Shown here: positions 34,859-43,580 of the stretch, piece by piece
Layout of the letters: each line of letters starts with the position of its first letter
Numbering within the stretch: the stretch's first letter is position 1
Origin: an uncultured Clostridia bacterium
GTDB lineage: Bacteria; Bacillota_A; Clostridia; TANB77; CAG-508
Direction: 5' to 3'
NCBI GenBank assembly: GCA_944393405.1
Contig: CALYAC010000011.1
Span: 17,323-81,322 of the forward strand
Length of the DNA stretch: 64,000 nt
Notes under the pieces: generated by a model
What the model was told of the DNA's origin: nothing
Seen by the model: the letters and a program-made list of their open reading frames with translations, nothing else
Databases searched by the model: none
Position numbers and translations under genes: made by a program

Positions 34859-34935
34859 TAGTAATTAATAAAAATGGTAAACTTAAAATTAAGTAAAAAT
34901 ACTTTTAAGTGATTTAATAGTTTAATTTTGACAAT

Positions 34936-34970
34936 AATTTACAAAACAAGTCCGTCCCCTTTTGTAAATT
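34936..34970 (-). repeat. REP sequence C (right of RAYT)
   Basis: The minus strand reads AATTTACAAAA, then the core GGGGACGGACTTG, then TTTTGTAAATT, identical in core to REP B but inverted. It overlaps the aspS stop codon (34969-34971). Confidence 0.8.
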
Positions 34971-36714
34971 ATATATCAAGTTTTATATGAACATCTTTTA
35001 ATTGTTCTCTTTTTACTTTTCCTGGGGCTCCCATTAATAAATCTTCTGCTTTACTATTCATAGGGAATGCAATTACATCACGGATAGTATCACTTTCTGT
35101 TAAAAGCATAAGCATTCTATCAATTCCAGGTGCAATTCCGGCATGAGGTGGTGCTCCAAATTGGAAAGCGTTGAATAATGCTGAAAATCTTGTTTCAATA
35201 TCTTCTTTTGTATAACCTGCTATTTCAAATGCCTTAATCATTATTTCTGGATCATGATTTCTAACTGCTCCGGATGAAAGCTCAATACCATTACAAACTA
35301 TATCATATTGATATGCTAAGATGTCCAATGGATCTTTGTTATTTAAAGCATCTAATCCGCCTTGCGGCATTGAAAATGGATTATGACAAAATGTAACTCT
35401 ATCATGTTCATCTAATTCATACATTGGAAAATCTATAATCCAGCAGAATTTAAATACTGAGTCATCTATTAGATTTAGTCTTTTACCTAATTCTTGTCTG
35501 ATTTGACCGGCAAGTTCGTTTGCTCTTTTTTCATAGTCTGCTATAAAGAAAATGGTATCTCCTTTATCTAAATCAGCTAATTTTAGTAATTCTTTCTTTA
35601 ATTCATCTGGTATAAATTTATCAATTGGTCCTTTGTATGATAAATCATCTTGTACTTCTAAGTATCCAAGTCCTCCCATACCAATTGACATTGCATATGA
35701 AAGCATTTTTTCATGAAATCCTTTAGACATATGTCCATTTACTTTTATAGCTCTAACAGTAGTATCCATAAATGGTTTAAAAGTACATTTGCTAAAGAAA
35801 TCAGATAAATCTATTATATATAATGGGTTTCTTAAATCTGGTTTGTCGGTTCCATATTTAACCATTGCTTCTTTATATGAAATTCTTGGAAATGGATATT
35901 CACCTACTTTTTTATTAGAAAATTTAGTAAATGTATTGTAAATTACAGGTTCCATTACACTAAATACATCTTCTTGTGTGCTATATGCCATTTCCATATC
36001 TAATTGATAAAATTCACCAGGTGCACGATCTGCTCTTGCATCCTCATCTCTAAAGCATGGAGCTATTTGGAAATATTTATCTATACCAGATACCATTAAT
36101 AATTGCTTAAATTGTTGTGGAGCTTGAGGAAGTGCATAAAACTTTCCAGGATGGAGTCTACTTGGTACTAAATAGTCTCTTGCTCCTTCTGGTGAAGAAC
36201 TAGTTAAAATAGGAGTTTGTACTTCTAAAAATCCTTGTTCTATCATTTGAGTGCGAAGAAATTGTAGAACTTTTGCTCTTAGGATTAAATTTTGTTGTAA
36301 CTTAGAAGAACGTAAGTCTAAGAATCTATATTTTAAACGTAAATCTTCTCTAACTTCTTGATTTTTATTTACTTCAAATGGAAGCATTTTTGTTCTTTTT
36401 CCTAATACAGTAATATCTTTAATTACAATTTCTACTTCACCTGTTTCAATATTAGGGTTATATGTTTCTGGATCTCTCTTTCTAACAGTTCCTTCTACAC
36501 ATACACTAGATTCAATGGGAATTCTTGATGAAAAATCAACTATATCCTCTTTACCAGATGTAACAACTTGAGTAATACCATACATGTCTCTAATATCTAA
36601 GAAAACCAATCCTCCTAAATCTCTAATAGTTTCAACGAAGCCACAAATTTTCACTTTTTTTCCTACATCTTCTAGGCGAAGACTACCACATGTGTGTGTT
36701 CTAAAACTACTCAT
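34969..36714 (-). CDS. aspS: Aspartyl-tRNA synthetase
   Basis: Charges tRNA-Asp (and possibly tRNA-Asn, since gatCAB is present to amidate mischarged tRNA). The 581-residue class II enzyme has the N-terminal OB-fold anticodon-binding domain (KICGFVETIRDLGGLVFLDIRD), motif 2 (PCFRDEDARADRAPGEFYQLD), a bacterial GAD insertion (about 280-410) and motif 3 (GIAPGIDRMLML). A T-box leader lies upstream. The long bacterial type with GAD domain is often non-discriminating, consistent with transamidation. ATG is preceded by AAAGGATG. Confidence 0.97.
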   Translation of the reverse strand: MSSFRTHTCGSLRLEDVGKKVKICGFVETIRDLGGLVFLDIRDMYGITQVVTSGKEDIVDFSSRIPIESSVCVEGTVRKRDPETYNPNIETGEVEIVIKDITVLGKRTKMLPFEVNKNQEVREDLRLKYRFLDLRSSKLQQNLILRAKVLQFLRTQMIEQGFLEVQTPILTSSSPEGARDYLVPSRLHPGKFYALPQAPQQFKQLLMVSGIDKYFQIAPCFRDEDARADRAPGEFYQLDMEMAYSTQEDVFSVMEPVIYNTFTKFSNKKVGEYPFPRISYKEAMVKYGTDKPDLRNPLYIIDLSDFFSKCTFKPFMDTTVRAIKVNGHMSKGFHEKMLSYAMSIGMGGLGYLEVQDDLSYKGPIDKFIPDELKKELLKLADLDKGDTIFFIADYEKRANELAGQIRQELGKRLNLIDDSVFKFCWIIDFPMYELDEHDRVTFCHNPFSMPQGGLDALNNKDPLDILAYQYDIVCNGIELSSGAVRNHDPEIMIKAFEIAGYTKEDIETRFSALFNAFQFGAPPHAGIAPGIDRMLMLLTESDTIRDVIAFPMNSKAEDLLMGAPGKVKREQLKDVHIKLDI

Positions 36715-36732
36715 AATAAAATCATCCTTTCA

Positions 36733-36962
36733 TTTTTAGGGCACAAAAAAATGCCCGTGCATTATATGCAGGGACGAAATATATTCCGCGGTGCCACCCA
36801 GCTTGAAAATAATTATTTCTAATTATTTCCCACTTTATATAAGATTGCTCCAATGTGTTGGTGGATTATGTTCTTCTAAAAAAGGTTTTCAGCCGATGAC
36901 CTTTTATCTCTGTTAGTAACTTTTAATCCCTCGTCATTTTCATCGCAATATTTAATTTAATC
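36733..36962 (-). promoter_or_regulatory. T-box riboswitch controlling aspS
   Basis: The minus strand carries the conserved T-box sequence GGGTGGCACCGCGG (36786-36799) just before a terminator hairpin (CCCTGCA at 36767-36773 with TGCACGGG at 36754-36761, T run at 36745-36751). Upstream sequence, with GGGATTAAAAG, AACAGAGA and GGCTGAAAACC segments, fits Stem I and II/III. Uncharged tRNA-Asp is the expected ligand from the downstream gene; the specifier triplet was not placed by folding. Confidence 0.85.
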
Positions 36963-36999
36963 AACATAATATACATTTTACTATAATTTATGCAAAAAA

Positions 37000-37467
37000 T
37001 CAATACTTATGTATAAATTGCTTAAATTTTAAGAATAAATTTTTAAAAAAAGAGAATTTTTTATCAACTTTTATTAAAGCATTATTATTTGAACTATTAA
37101 TATCATTTTCATGCATTTTATTTTTGCTATGTGAAAAAAGCACATTAGGATCATAGTTTTTTCTTTTTTCTTCTTCGAGTAAATTTCTTTCGTCTAAATC
37201 TTTTTGATCAATTTTACTTTTTTGAGCTTCATTTGCCCAATAATCTTGATAAAATATAGACAGAATTGATAGAGCTATTTTACTAATATTTTGTTCTCCA
37301 AAGTTTTTATTAAAATCTAATTCGTAAATATAGTTTTTATCACAATTTTTATTTAATATTTGAAGAATATCTTTAGGAATTTTATTTAATTGCTCTTTAG
37401 GTATATATTTTAATACAGTTAAAACTTCTGTAAATGATTTACTATATTCAAATTGGCTTACATACAT
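37000..37467 (-). CDS. Small partner protein coupled to the HipA-fold kinase
   Basis: A 155-residue protein of unknown function with a basic C-terminus (KKFSFFKNLFLKFKQFIHK). It shares a residue pattern with the truncated gene at 2-445: TVLKYIPKEQLNKIPKD against QYLPESEYKLIPKE, then ISKIALSILSIF against LSKEAKAILLSLF, then NEAQKSKIDQKDL against ASEKQKVQLEQLL. Its ATG overlaps the TAA stop of the kinase gene (TAATG), so translation is coupled. No HTH is visible, so it is not a typical HipB-like antitoxin. The pair may form a toxin/partner unit; function inferred only from pairing. Confidence 0.65.
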   Translation of the reverse strand: MYVSQFEYSKSFTEVLTVLKYIPKEQLNKIPKDILQILNKNCDKNYIYELDFNKNFGEQNISKIALSILSIFYQDYWANEAQKSKIDQKDLDERNLLEEEKRKNYDPNVLFSHSKNKMHENDINSSNNNALIKVDKKFSFFKNLFLKFKQFIHKY

Positions 37468-38432
37468 TAATCTCGTTCTCCTTTTCCAAAAAATTTTTCT
37501 CTTAAACTTAATATGTAATTCTTTACAGAATCTTTCATAGATACACTAATTCCTTTTGTTCTTTTTTCTATATCTTCCATAGAAATTGTATAGGGTTCAA
37601 CCCTACCATATGTTAATATATTGTGATTATATTGTTTAGATAAACTAATTCTGTCGTTTAGTTCACATATAATTTGTTTTTTGGTATCTGGTGAAAAACC
37701 GGAAAAAATATAAGGCTCAAGCAATTTATTAATTTTTTCTGGAGTCAAAGAATGTTCAACTTTTTGTGCTAAAGGAAAGATTTCTACAGCATAATCTTCA
37801 TATAATTCTTTAAGTAGGTCTGCTGAGGACATATCACTAATAAAAGCACTAAAATCTGGATCTGAAGAAAAAGAAATTCCTGCATCATAATATTCAGGTA
37901 TTCTGTAAGTATGATTTTGTGGGTTATATATCATACATCTATTATCACTTCTAATATCTGTGTTTTGTAATATGGCAGAAACATATAGGTATCTTGCTAA
38001 AAAGTTTTTTCTTTCCTTTAAATCTTTTTCAGTAATACCTGGAAGAGAAGATACTTCTTTTAAATCATGAGATATAAATTCGCCAACATGCGAGAAACTT
38101 TTTTCATGCGGAATTGATTGTGGTATTGCAAACGTTTCGCCATTTTTTAAAATATTTAATGATAGACAGCCATTACAATTATGCGTATCATCAAATATTG
38201 GAACAATATCAGCATGAGGAAAACCAATTTCGTCTAAAATGTGTGATGCGAATAATTCTCGTAAATCCTCATCATTTTTTGCATTATCCATGCATCCATT
38301 TACTTTATAAAATCCTGTTTTGTTAAGGTATGGAATATAATATTCTCCTCTTACTGATGTAAAGTTTCCAGAAATATGATCTTCGTCTCTTAGTTTCATA
38401 AATTCAGATAAATTAAATCTTTTGTATTTCAT
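37467..38432 (-). CDS. HipA-fold serine/threonine kinase-like protein
   Basis: A 321-residue protein whose C-terminal half has the HipA/CtkA catalytic pattern: Asp159 and Asn164 in NTDIRSDN (same D-x4-N spacing as HipA Asp309/Asn314) and Asp183 in YYDAGISF, the metal-binding Asp. Preceding hydrophobic helix LARYLYVSAIL is also typical. The N-terminal half, KTGFYKVNGC..., resembles the nucleotide-binding lobe. No HipB-like HTH partner. GGTG before ATG 38432 (GTG 38444 is the longer alternative). HipA kinases phosphorylate tRNA synthetases or other targets; the aspS gene lies downstream on the same strand, about 280 nt after the partner gene, but a link is speculation. Confidence 0.72.
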   Translation of the reverse strand: MKYKRFNLSEFMKLRDEDHISGNFTSVRGEYYIPYLNKTGFYKVNGCMDNAKNDEDLRELFASHILDEIGFPHADIVPIFDDTHNCNGCLSLNILKNGETFAIPQSIPHEKSFSHVGEFISHDLKEVSSLPGITEKDLKERKNFLARYLYVSAILQNTDIRSDNRCMIYNPQNHTYRIPEYYDAGISFSSDPDFSAFISDMSSADLLKELYEDYAVEIFPLAQKVEHSLTPEKINKLLEPYIFSGFSPDTKKQIICELNDRISLSKQYNHNILTYGRVEPYTISMEDIEKRTKGISVSMKDSVKNYILSLREKFFGKGERD

Positions 38433-38508
38433 TTTTTTCACCAAATAAAATATATCATAATAATAGGTAAATTTCTATAAATAATATAAAATATATTGAA
38501 TTAAAAAT

Positions 38509-38538
38509 ATTGAAAGCAAAAAAATGCAATGATATAAT
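38509..38538 (+). promoter_or_regulatory. Promoter for the phosphodiesterase gene
   Basis: TTGAAA at 38509-38514, 18-nt spacer, TATAAT at 38533-38538. Confidence 0.6.
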
Positions 38539-38570
38539 AGAAAAAATAAAAGAAAGGAATTAATAGGAAA

Positions 38571-39731
38571 ATGAATTTAGAAACTTTAATGCCAAATTAT
38601 AATAATAGCATTTTGAATTTAATTAATTCAATTCTTAAAAAATTTAATGTAGAAACTAAATATAAAGGTCTTAGTAAATTAGATAAAATCTTAGATAAAG
38701 AATATAAAAATGTTGTATTAGTTGTATTAGACGGGATGGGAGAAAGAGTTTTAAATGATCATGTTAAAAATGGTTTATTTAAACAAAATGAAATAGATAC
38801 AATAACTTCAGTATTCCCATCTACAACAACTGCAGCAATGACAACATATTACTCAGGCAAGCCTCCAATAGAAACTGCTTGGATTGGGTGGTCACAATAT
38901 TTTAAAGAATATGGAAAAACATTGGATTTATTTCCAGAAAAAGATTCATATACAGGAGATAAATTAAAGATAAACAATTTACCAGTAGATAATATAATAG
39001 GATTTAAGACTGTATATGAAATGATAAGAGAAGAAAATGAACAAATAAAAACATATGAAATAATGCCAACACATTGTGCTAAAAAAGCAAAAATAACAAT
39101 GACTGCAAATACGATAGAGGAAATGTGTGAATGCATTGAGACATTATGTACAGCAAGAGGAAATAAATTCATAATGGCATATAATGATAATCCGGACGGA
39201 ATATTACATAAATTTGGATGTGAATCAGAAGAAGTAAATGAATTTATGAAAAATACGGAAAAAGAATTTGAAAAATTAATAGAGAAATTAAAAGAAACAA
39301 ATACAATAATAATAATTTCAGCAGACCATGGACATAATGACATTAAAGAGACAATAGATATAGTGGAAGAGGAAGAATTGCAAAAATGTTTATTAATGCC
39401 ACCATCTGTTGAATCAAGAGCGACATCTTTTTTAGTTAAAGAAGAAATGAAAGAAAATTTTGAAAGAATATTTAATGAAAAATATGGTGATAGATTTAAG
39501 TTATATACAAAAGAAGAATTTTTAAAAAACGGATTTTTAGGATATGGAGAAAAACATGAAAAAATAGATGAGTTTTTAGGCAATTACATTTCTGTTGCAA
39601 TAGATTCATCAAGATTTTTATTAGGAACTAATTTATCTAGAGAGTTAAAAAAACTAGATGAAAAGAAATCAACTCATAGTGGATTAACTAAAAATGAAAT
39701 GGAAGTGCCATTAATAGTATTTGATTTATAA
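38571..39731 (+). CDS. Alkaline phosphatase-superfamily phosphodiesterase/nucleotide pyrophosphatase
   Basis: The 386-residue protein shows the two-metal site of the superfamily: Asp in VVLDGMG (near residue 55), the Thr nucleophile in SVFPSTTTAAM, NPDGILHKFG, SADHGHND and the C-terminal STHSGL. No signal peptide, so it acts on a cytoplasmic phosphodiester or nucleotide; the substrate is unknown. Length and motif order match the type I phosphodiesterase/NPP group. ATG follows AAAGGAAT; own promoter and terminator. Confidence 0.85.
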   Translation: MNLETLMPNYNNSILNLINSILKKFNVETKYKGLSKLDKILDKEYKNVVLVVLDGMGERVLNDHVKNGLFKQNEIDTITSVFPSTTTAAMTTYYSGKPPIETAWIGWSQYFKEYGKTLDLFPEKDSYTGDKLKINNLPVDNIIGFKTVYEMIREENEQIKTYEIMPTHCAKKAKITMTANTIEEMCECIETLCTARGNKFIMAYNDNPDGILHKFGCESEEVNEFMKNTEKEFEKLIEKLKETNTIIIISADHGHNDIKETIDIVEEEELQKCLLMPPSVESRATSFLVKEEMKENFERIFNEKYGDRFKLYTKEEFLKNGFLGYGEKHEKIDEFLGNYISVAIDSSRFLLGTNLSRELKKLDEKKSTHSGLTKNEMEVPLIVFDL

Positions 39732-39738
39732 TAAATAA

Positions 39739-39780
39739 AAAAGAATACAAAATTAGAATTTTAAATTTTGTATTCTTTTT
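39739..39780 (+). terminator. Terminator after the phosphodiesterase gene
   Basis: AAAAGAATACAAAATT/AATTTTGTATTCTTTT stem with a T-rich tail. Confidence 0.75.
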
Positions 39781-39866
39781 ATATGTCAAATTTTTAGTAG
39801 AAAAATAATTATATTTATGATATATTGATACAAGTTATTAATTATACAAGTATACGAGGAGAAAAA

Positions 39867-40496
39867 ATGAAAATTTTAGATGTCTATAAAGAATATAATA
39901 TTCCAGAAAATTTACAGATGCATATGCTAAGAGTAGCAGCATGCAGTAACATAATAATGGATAATTGGAATGGAAGAAAAATTGATAAAAAAGCAGTTAC
40001 AAGAGTTTGCTTATTACATGATATGGGTAATATTGTTAAAATACCAGAAGATTTTTCTAATGATGAAGGATTTAAAAAAACTAGAAAAAAGTATTTTGAT
40101 ATATATGGGTCAAATGATCATGCAATAAATATGGAAATAGGAAGAAAAGTAGGTTTAAATGAAAAAGAATTAGAAATATTAGATGGTAAAAGATCTAGAA
40201 AAAATGAAGAAACACTAAATTCTAGTTCATATGAAAGAAAATTATGTGCGTATTGTGATCAGAGAGTAGCACCAGACGGAGTAATTGGGTTAAAAGAAAG
40301 ATTGGAAGATGCAAAAGAAAGATATAAGAATAAACCATTATCAGTATGGTCAAATGAGGAAAAAGCAAATCATTTAATAAAATGTGCTTTAGGAATAGAA
40401 GAACAATTAATGGAATGTTGCTCTATAAAGCCAGAAGATATAAATGATGAATCAATAAGACCTTATATAGAAAAATTACAAAAATATGAAATCTAA
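39867..40496 (+). CDS. HD-domain hydrolase
   Basis: A 209-residue protein with the HD metal motif LLHDMGNIVK (about residue 53) and an upstream His in MHMLRVAACS. Such enzymes hydrolyse phosphate esters, often of nucleotides. AGGAG before ATG 39867 decides the start over the longer frame at 39825. It is the first of three HD-domain genes in 5 kb and runs in the same direction as the peptidase and hydrolase genes after it. Confidence 0.75.
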   Translation: MKILDVYKEYNIPENLQMHMLRVAACSNIIMDNWNGRKIDKKAVTRVCLLHDMGNIVKIPEDFSNDEGFKKTRKKYFDIYGSNDHAINMEIGRKVGLNEKELEILDGKRSRKNEETLNSSSYERKLCAYCDQRVAPDGVIGLKERLEDAKERYKNKPLSVWSNEEKANHLIKCALGIEEQLMECCSIKPEDINDESIRPYIEKLQKYEI

Positions 40497-40515
40497 ATAA
40501 AAGGAGGGTTGTTGT

Positions 40516-41172
40516 ATGAAATTAGTATTAGCATCACAAGGATTTACAACAGATGAAATTGCAGAAAAAGTTGCAAAATTAGTAGGAAAAGATTTAAAAA
40601 ATATAAATATAGGAATAATAAATGAATCATATGTAGCAATATCAGAATGTCGCTCAAAAAGATGGCTCATAAATGAACTTATGAACATAGAAAGACATAT
40701 AGGTGGTATCATAGATTTTGTTAACTTAAGAGCATATAATAAAAAAGAAATAGAAAGAAGATTATCTGCAGCAGACTTAATATATATTGTTGGAGGAAAA
40801 CAATTAATATATGGAGATTTATTTAAAAAAACTGGAGTAGATAATATGCTTAAAAAACTATTAGATACAAAAGTAATAATGGGAACATCTGCAGGCTCAA
40901 TAGTGTTAGGAAAATTGATTGATAGTAAGTATTATTGGAAAGAAAGATATAATATTGATCTAAATGGCATACAAAACAATGAATTAGAATTTGTTAATTT
41001 TAATATAATACCTCATTATATGAGGGAAGATCATAAAAAATGGAATGAAGAATTCTATAAAAAAGTAGCAGAAGAAAATTCTTTTCCATTATATGCAATA
41101 AATGATAACCAAGCTGTTATATATAATGATGGAAAAATAGAATATGTAGGAGGTAATCCGGTAATCTTTTAA
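40516..41172 (+). CDS. Peptidase S51 (dipeptidase E / type 1 glutamine amidotransferase-like)
   Basis: The 218-residue protein has the S51 nucleophile elbow MGTSAGSIVLG (Ser125) and the preceding IYIVGGKQLIYGDL strand of the family. PepE cleaves Asp-X dipeptides; cyanophycinase and other relatives share the fold, so the substrate is uncertain. AAAGGAGG is an excellent ribosome site. Spacing of 19 nt from the previous gene suggests cotranscription. Confidence 0.85.
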   Translation: MKLVLASQGFTTDEIAEKVAKLVGKDLKNINIGIINESYVAISECRSKRWLINELMNIERHIGGIIDFVNLRAYNKKEIERRLSAADLIYIVGGKQLIYGDLFKKTGVDNMLKKLLDTKVIMGTSAGSIVLGKLIDSKYYWKERYNIDLNGIQNNELEFVNFNIIPHYMREDHKKWNEEFYKKVAEENSFPLYAINDNQAVIYNDGKIEYVGGNPVIF

Positions 41173-41201
41173 AACAAATTATAAATGATGAGGGATGTAT
41201 A

Positions 41202-41987
41202 ATGATTGACTTTAATAAAGCAAAAGAATCTTTTGTAAATTATTTGAAAAAATATGATGTAAATGATTCTAAAATGAAATTAAAAATAAAACATACATAT
41301 GAAGTAGTTAAGCAGAGTGAATTTATTGCAAAAAGTTTAGGATTAGATAATGAAAATATAGAACTTGCAAAATTAATAGGATTACTTCATGATATAGGAA
41401 GATTTGAGCAGATAAAACTTACATCAGATTTTGTAGATAATAGTAAGATAGATCATGCAGATTATGGAGCCAAAGTATTATTTGAAAACAATTTAATTAG
41501 GAGTTTTATAGAAACAAATAAATATGATAAATTAATAGAAAAATCAATTATAAATCATAATAAATATAAAATAGAAGAAGGACTAGATAAAAATGTAGAA
41601 TTACATTGTAAAATAATAAGAGATGCAGATAAAATAGATAATTTTAGAGTAAAAGAAGTAGAAAATTTTAAAGATATATTTCCTAATGTATACAATCCTA
41701 AAACTATATATTATTCTAAAATTTCACCTAAAGTTTACTCTGATTTCATGAAAGGAAAGTGTATAGATGTAAAGAATAGAATTACTCAACTGGATTATTG
41801 GGTTTGTGTTATAGGATTTATTTTTGATTTGTATTTTGATATTTCGAAAAAGTATATTTTAGATAAAAACTATATTAATATTTTAATAGATAGGATACAA
41901 TATAAAGACGAAGAAACAAAAAAACAAATGGAAGATATACGTAAATTCGCAAATAATTATTTAAAAGAAAGTATAAGTAATAAATAA
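41202..41987 (+). CDS. HD-domain protein
   Basis: A 261-residue protein with a complete HD layout: KIKHTYEVVKQSE (first His), LLHDIGRFEQ (HD pair, about residue 64), INHNKY and DADKIDNFR (last Asp). This is the arrangement of metal-dependent phosphohydrolases. GGGATG precedes the start, 29 nt after the peptidase gene. Substrate unknown. Confidence 0.8.
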   Translation: MIDFNKAKESFVNYLKKYDVNDSKMKLKIKHTYEVVKQSEFIAKSLGLDNENIELAKLIGLLHDIGRFEQIKLTSDFVDNSKIDHADYGAKVLFENNLIRSFIETNKYDKLIEKSIINHNKYKIEEGLDKNVELHCKIIRDADKIDNFRVKEVENFKDIFPNVYNPKTIYYSKISPKVYSDFMKGKCIDVKNRITQLDYWVCVIGFIFDLYFDISKKYILDKNYINILIDRIQYKDEETKKQMEDIRKFANNYLKESISNK

Positions 41988-42095
41988 AAAATATTCACAA
42001 GGAAGAAACCTATACAATTATTTATCAACAAAAAATTGTATTATTGTGGATTGTTTAATTAAAGATTAAAAGATATTGCAAGGAAAAGGAAGAAT

Positions 42096-43010
42096 ATGAT
42101 TTTAGCATTAATTTTTGTGATTTTAATTTCAATAGTAATGGGATTTATTGCAGGAAACTTTTTATTTAATTTAGCTTTAAATCCTAAGTCATCAAAAAGT
42201 ATAATTTTCAAAAATGACTATGATGAAGAAATAGAAAATAAAAAAGAAGAAAACAGAAAATGGATTGAAGAAAATTCAAAAGAAGTATATATAGAAAATA
42301 AAAAAATAAAATTGCATGGATATGAAGTAATAAATAAAAAAGAATCTAATATATGGATAATAGCAGTTCATGGATATATTGACTCTGCAGTATCAATGGT
42401 ACCAAGTTGCAAGCAGTTTAATAGATTAGGATATAATGTTCTGATGCCAAATTTAAGAACACATGGAAAAAGTGAAGGTAAATATATTGGAATGGGATGG
42501 CTTGATAGAATAGATATTCTGAAATGGATTGAATACTTAATAAACAAATACGGAAATATAAAAATAATTTTATATGGAATATCAATGGGAGCTGCAACTG
42601 TGATGATGACCAGTGGAGAAAAGTTACCTGAGAATGTGAAAATGGTAATAGAAGATTGTGGATATACATCCGTATGGGAAGAATTTACATATGAGCTTAA
42701 AACATTATTTCATATGCCGCAATTTCCAACGCTATATTATGCAAATTTAATTACTATTTTACGAGCAGGATATTCATTAAGAAAAGCATCTTGCATAAAA
42801 CAAATCAAAAAATCAAAAATACCAATATTATTTATACATGGAGATAAAGATAAATTTGTACCATTTTATATGCTTGATAAATTATATGAAGCTGCAACAT
42901 GTAAAAAAGAAAAATTAGTTATAAAAAATGCAGAACATGCAGAAGCACAGGAAATAGACAAAGAGAAATATTGGAAAACAGTAAAAAAGTTTATAAAAAA
43001 CAATCTATAA
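42096..43010 (+). CDS. Alpha/beta hydrolase with N-terminal membrane anchor
   Basis: The 304-residue protein starts with a hydrophobic anchor (ILALIFVILISIVMGFIAG) and has an alpha/beta hydrolase domain: oxyanion-region VHGYIDSA, nucleophile elbow YGISMGAA, acid GDKDKFVP and catalytic His in AEHAEA. It resembles the YqkD/FrsA-type extracytoplasmic hydrolases. Its substrate is unknown. AAGGAAAAGGAAG is the ribosome site. The gene lies within the hydrolase-rich run. Confidence 0.82.
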   Translation: MILALIFVILISIVMGFIAGNFLFNLALNPKSSKSIIFKNDYDEEIENKKEENRKWIEENSKEVYIENKKIKLHGYEVINKKESNIWIIAVHGYIDSAVSMVPSCKQFNRLGYNVLMPNLRTHGKSEGKYIGMGWLDRIDILKWIEYLINKYGNIKIILYGISMGAATVMMTSGEKLPENVKMVIEDCGYTSVWEEFTYELKTLFHMPQFPTLYYANLITILRAGYSLRKASCIKQIKKSKIPILFIHGDKDKFVPFYMLDKLYEAATCKKEKLVIKNAEHAEAQEIDKEKYWKTVKKFIKNNL

Positions 43011-43029
43011 AAAATACGAGGAGGAAAAA

Positions 43030-43566
43030 ATGCAAAAATTAGATTATGCAATTTTATTTGCTACAAAAGCACATGACGGACAAAGGAGAAAAACTGACAA
43101 TGTAGATATGATATTTCACCCATTTACAGTAGGAATGTTATTACAAAAGAGTGGAATGAGTGAAGAAACCGTGATTGCCGGAATTCTACATGATGTAGTA
43201 GAGGATACTAAGTATACGATAGAAGATATTGAAAAGATTTTTGGAACAAATGTAAAAAATATTGTAGAAGAAGTAACAGAGAATAAAAAACTAGAATGGA
43301 AAGAGAGAAAAAAAGAAGCAATAAAAAAAATTAAAAATGCAAGTTTCGAAGGAAAAATGGTTGAATGTGCAGACAAAATAAATAACTTGGAAAGTTTATA
43401 TGATTTATTAGAAGAAAAAGGAGAAGATGTTTGGAAAAGTTTTAATAAGCCATATCAAGAGCAAAGATGGTATTATACAGAAATGTATAAAGCAGTTATA
43501 CAAAATGTGGAATATAATAACTTTTTCAAGAGATATGAAACAATATTATACAAAATTTTTAAATAA
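43030..43566 (+). CDS. Stand-alone ppGpp hydrolase-like HD protein (MESH1-like)
   Basis: The 178-residue protein matches the hydrolase half of RelA/SpoT: FATKAHDGQRRKTDNVDMIFHP at the start, then GILHDVVEDT (HD pair), EEVTENKK and CADKINNLESL. No synthetase or regulatory domain follows. Small alarmone hydrolases of this type remove the 3'-pyrophosphate of (p)ppGpp; the exact substrate is inference. GAGGAGG precedes ATG 43030. Confidence 0.82.
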   Translation: MQKLDYAILFATKAHDGQRRKTDNVDMIFHPFTVGMLLQKSGMSEETVIAGILHDVVEDTKYTIEDIEKIFGTNVKNIVEEVTENKKLEWKERKKEAIKKIKNASFEGKMVECADKINNLESLYDLLEEKGEDVWKSFNKPYQEQRWYYTEMYKAVIQNVEYNNFFKRYETILYKIFK

Positions 43567-43580
43567 AAGTGGGGTATAAA

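Larger units (their letters stand above)
33907..34970. mobile_element. REP-flanked RAYT unit (REPtron-like)
   Basis: A RAYT gene lies between two REP palindromes in inverted orientation (33907-33943 and 34936-34970). Each palindrome overlaps the stop codon of the flanking gene (adhE on the left, aspS on the right). Known RAYT systems have exactly this gene-between-REPs layout; mobility of this one is inference. Confidence 0.75.
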
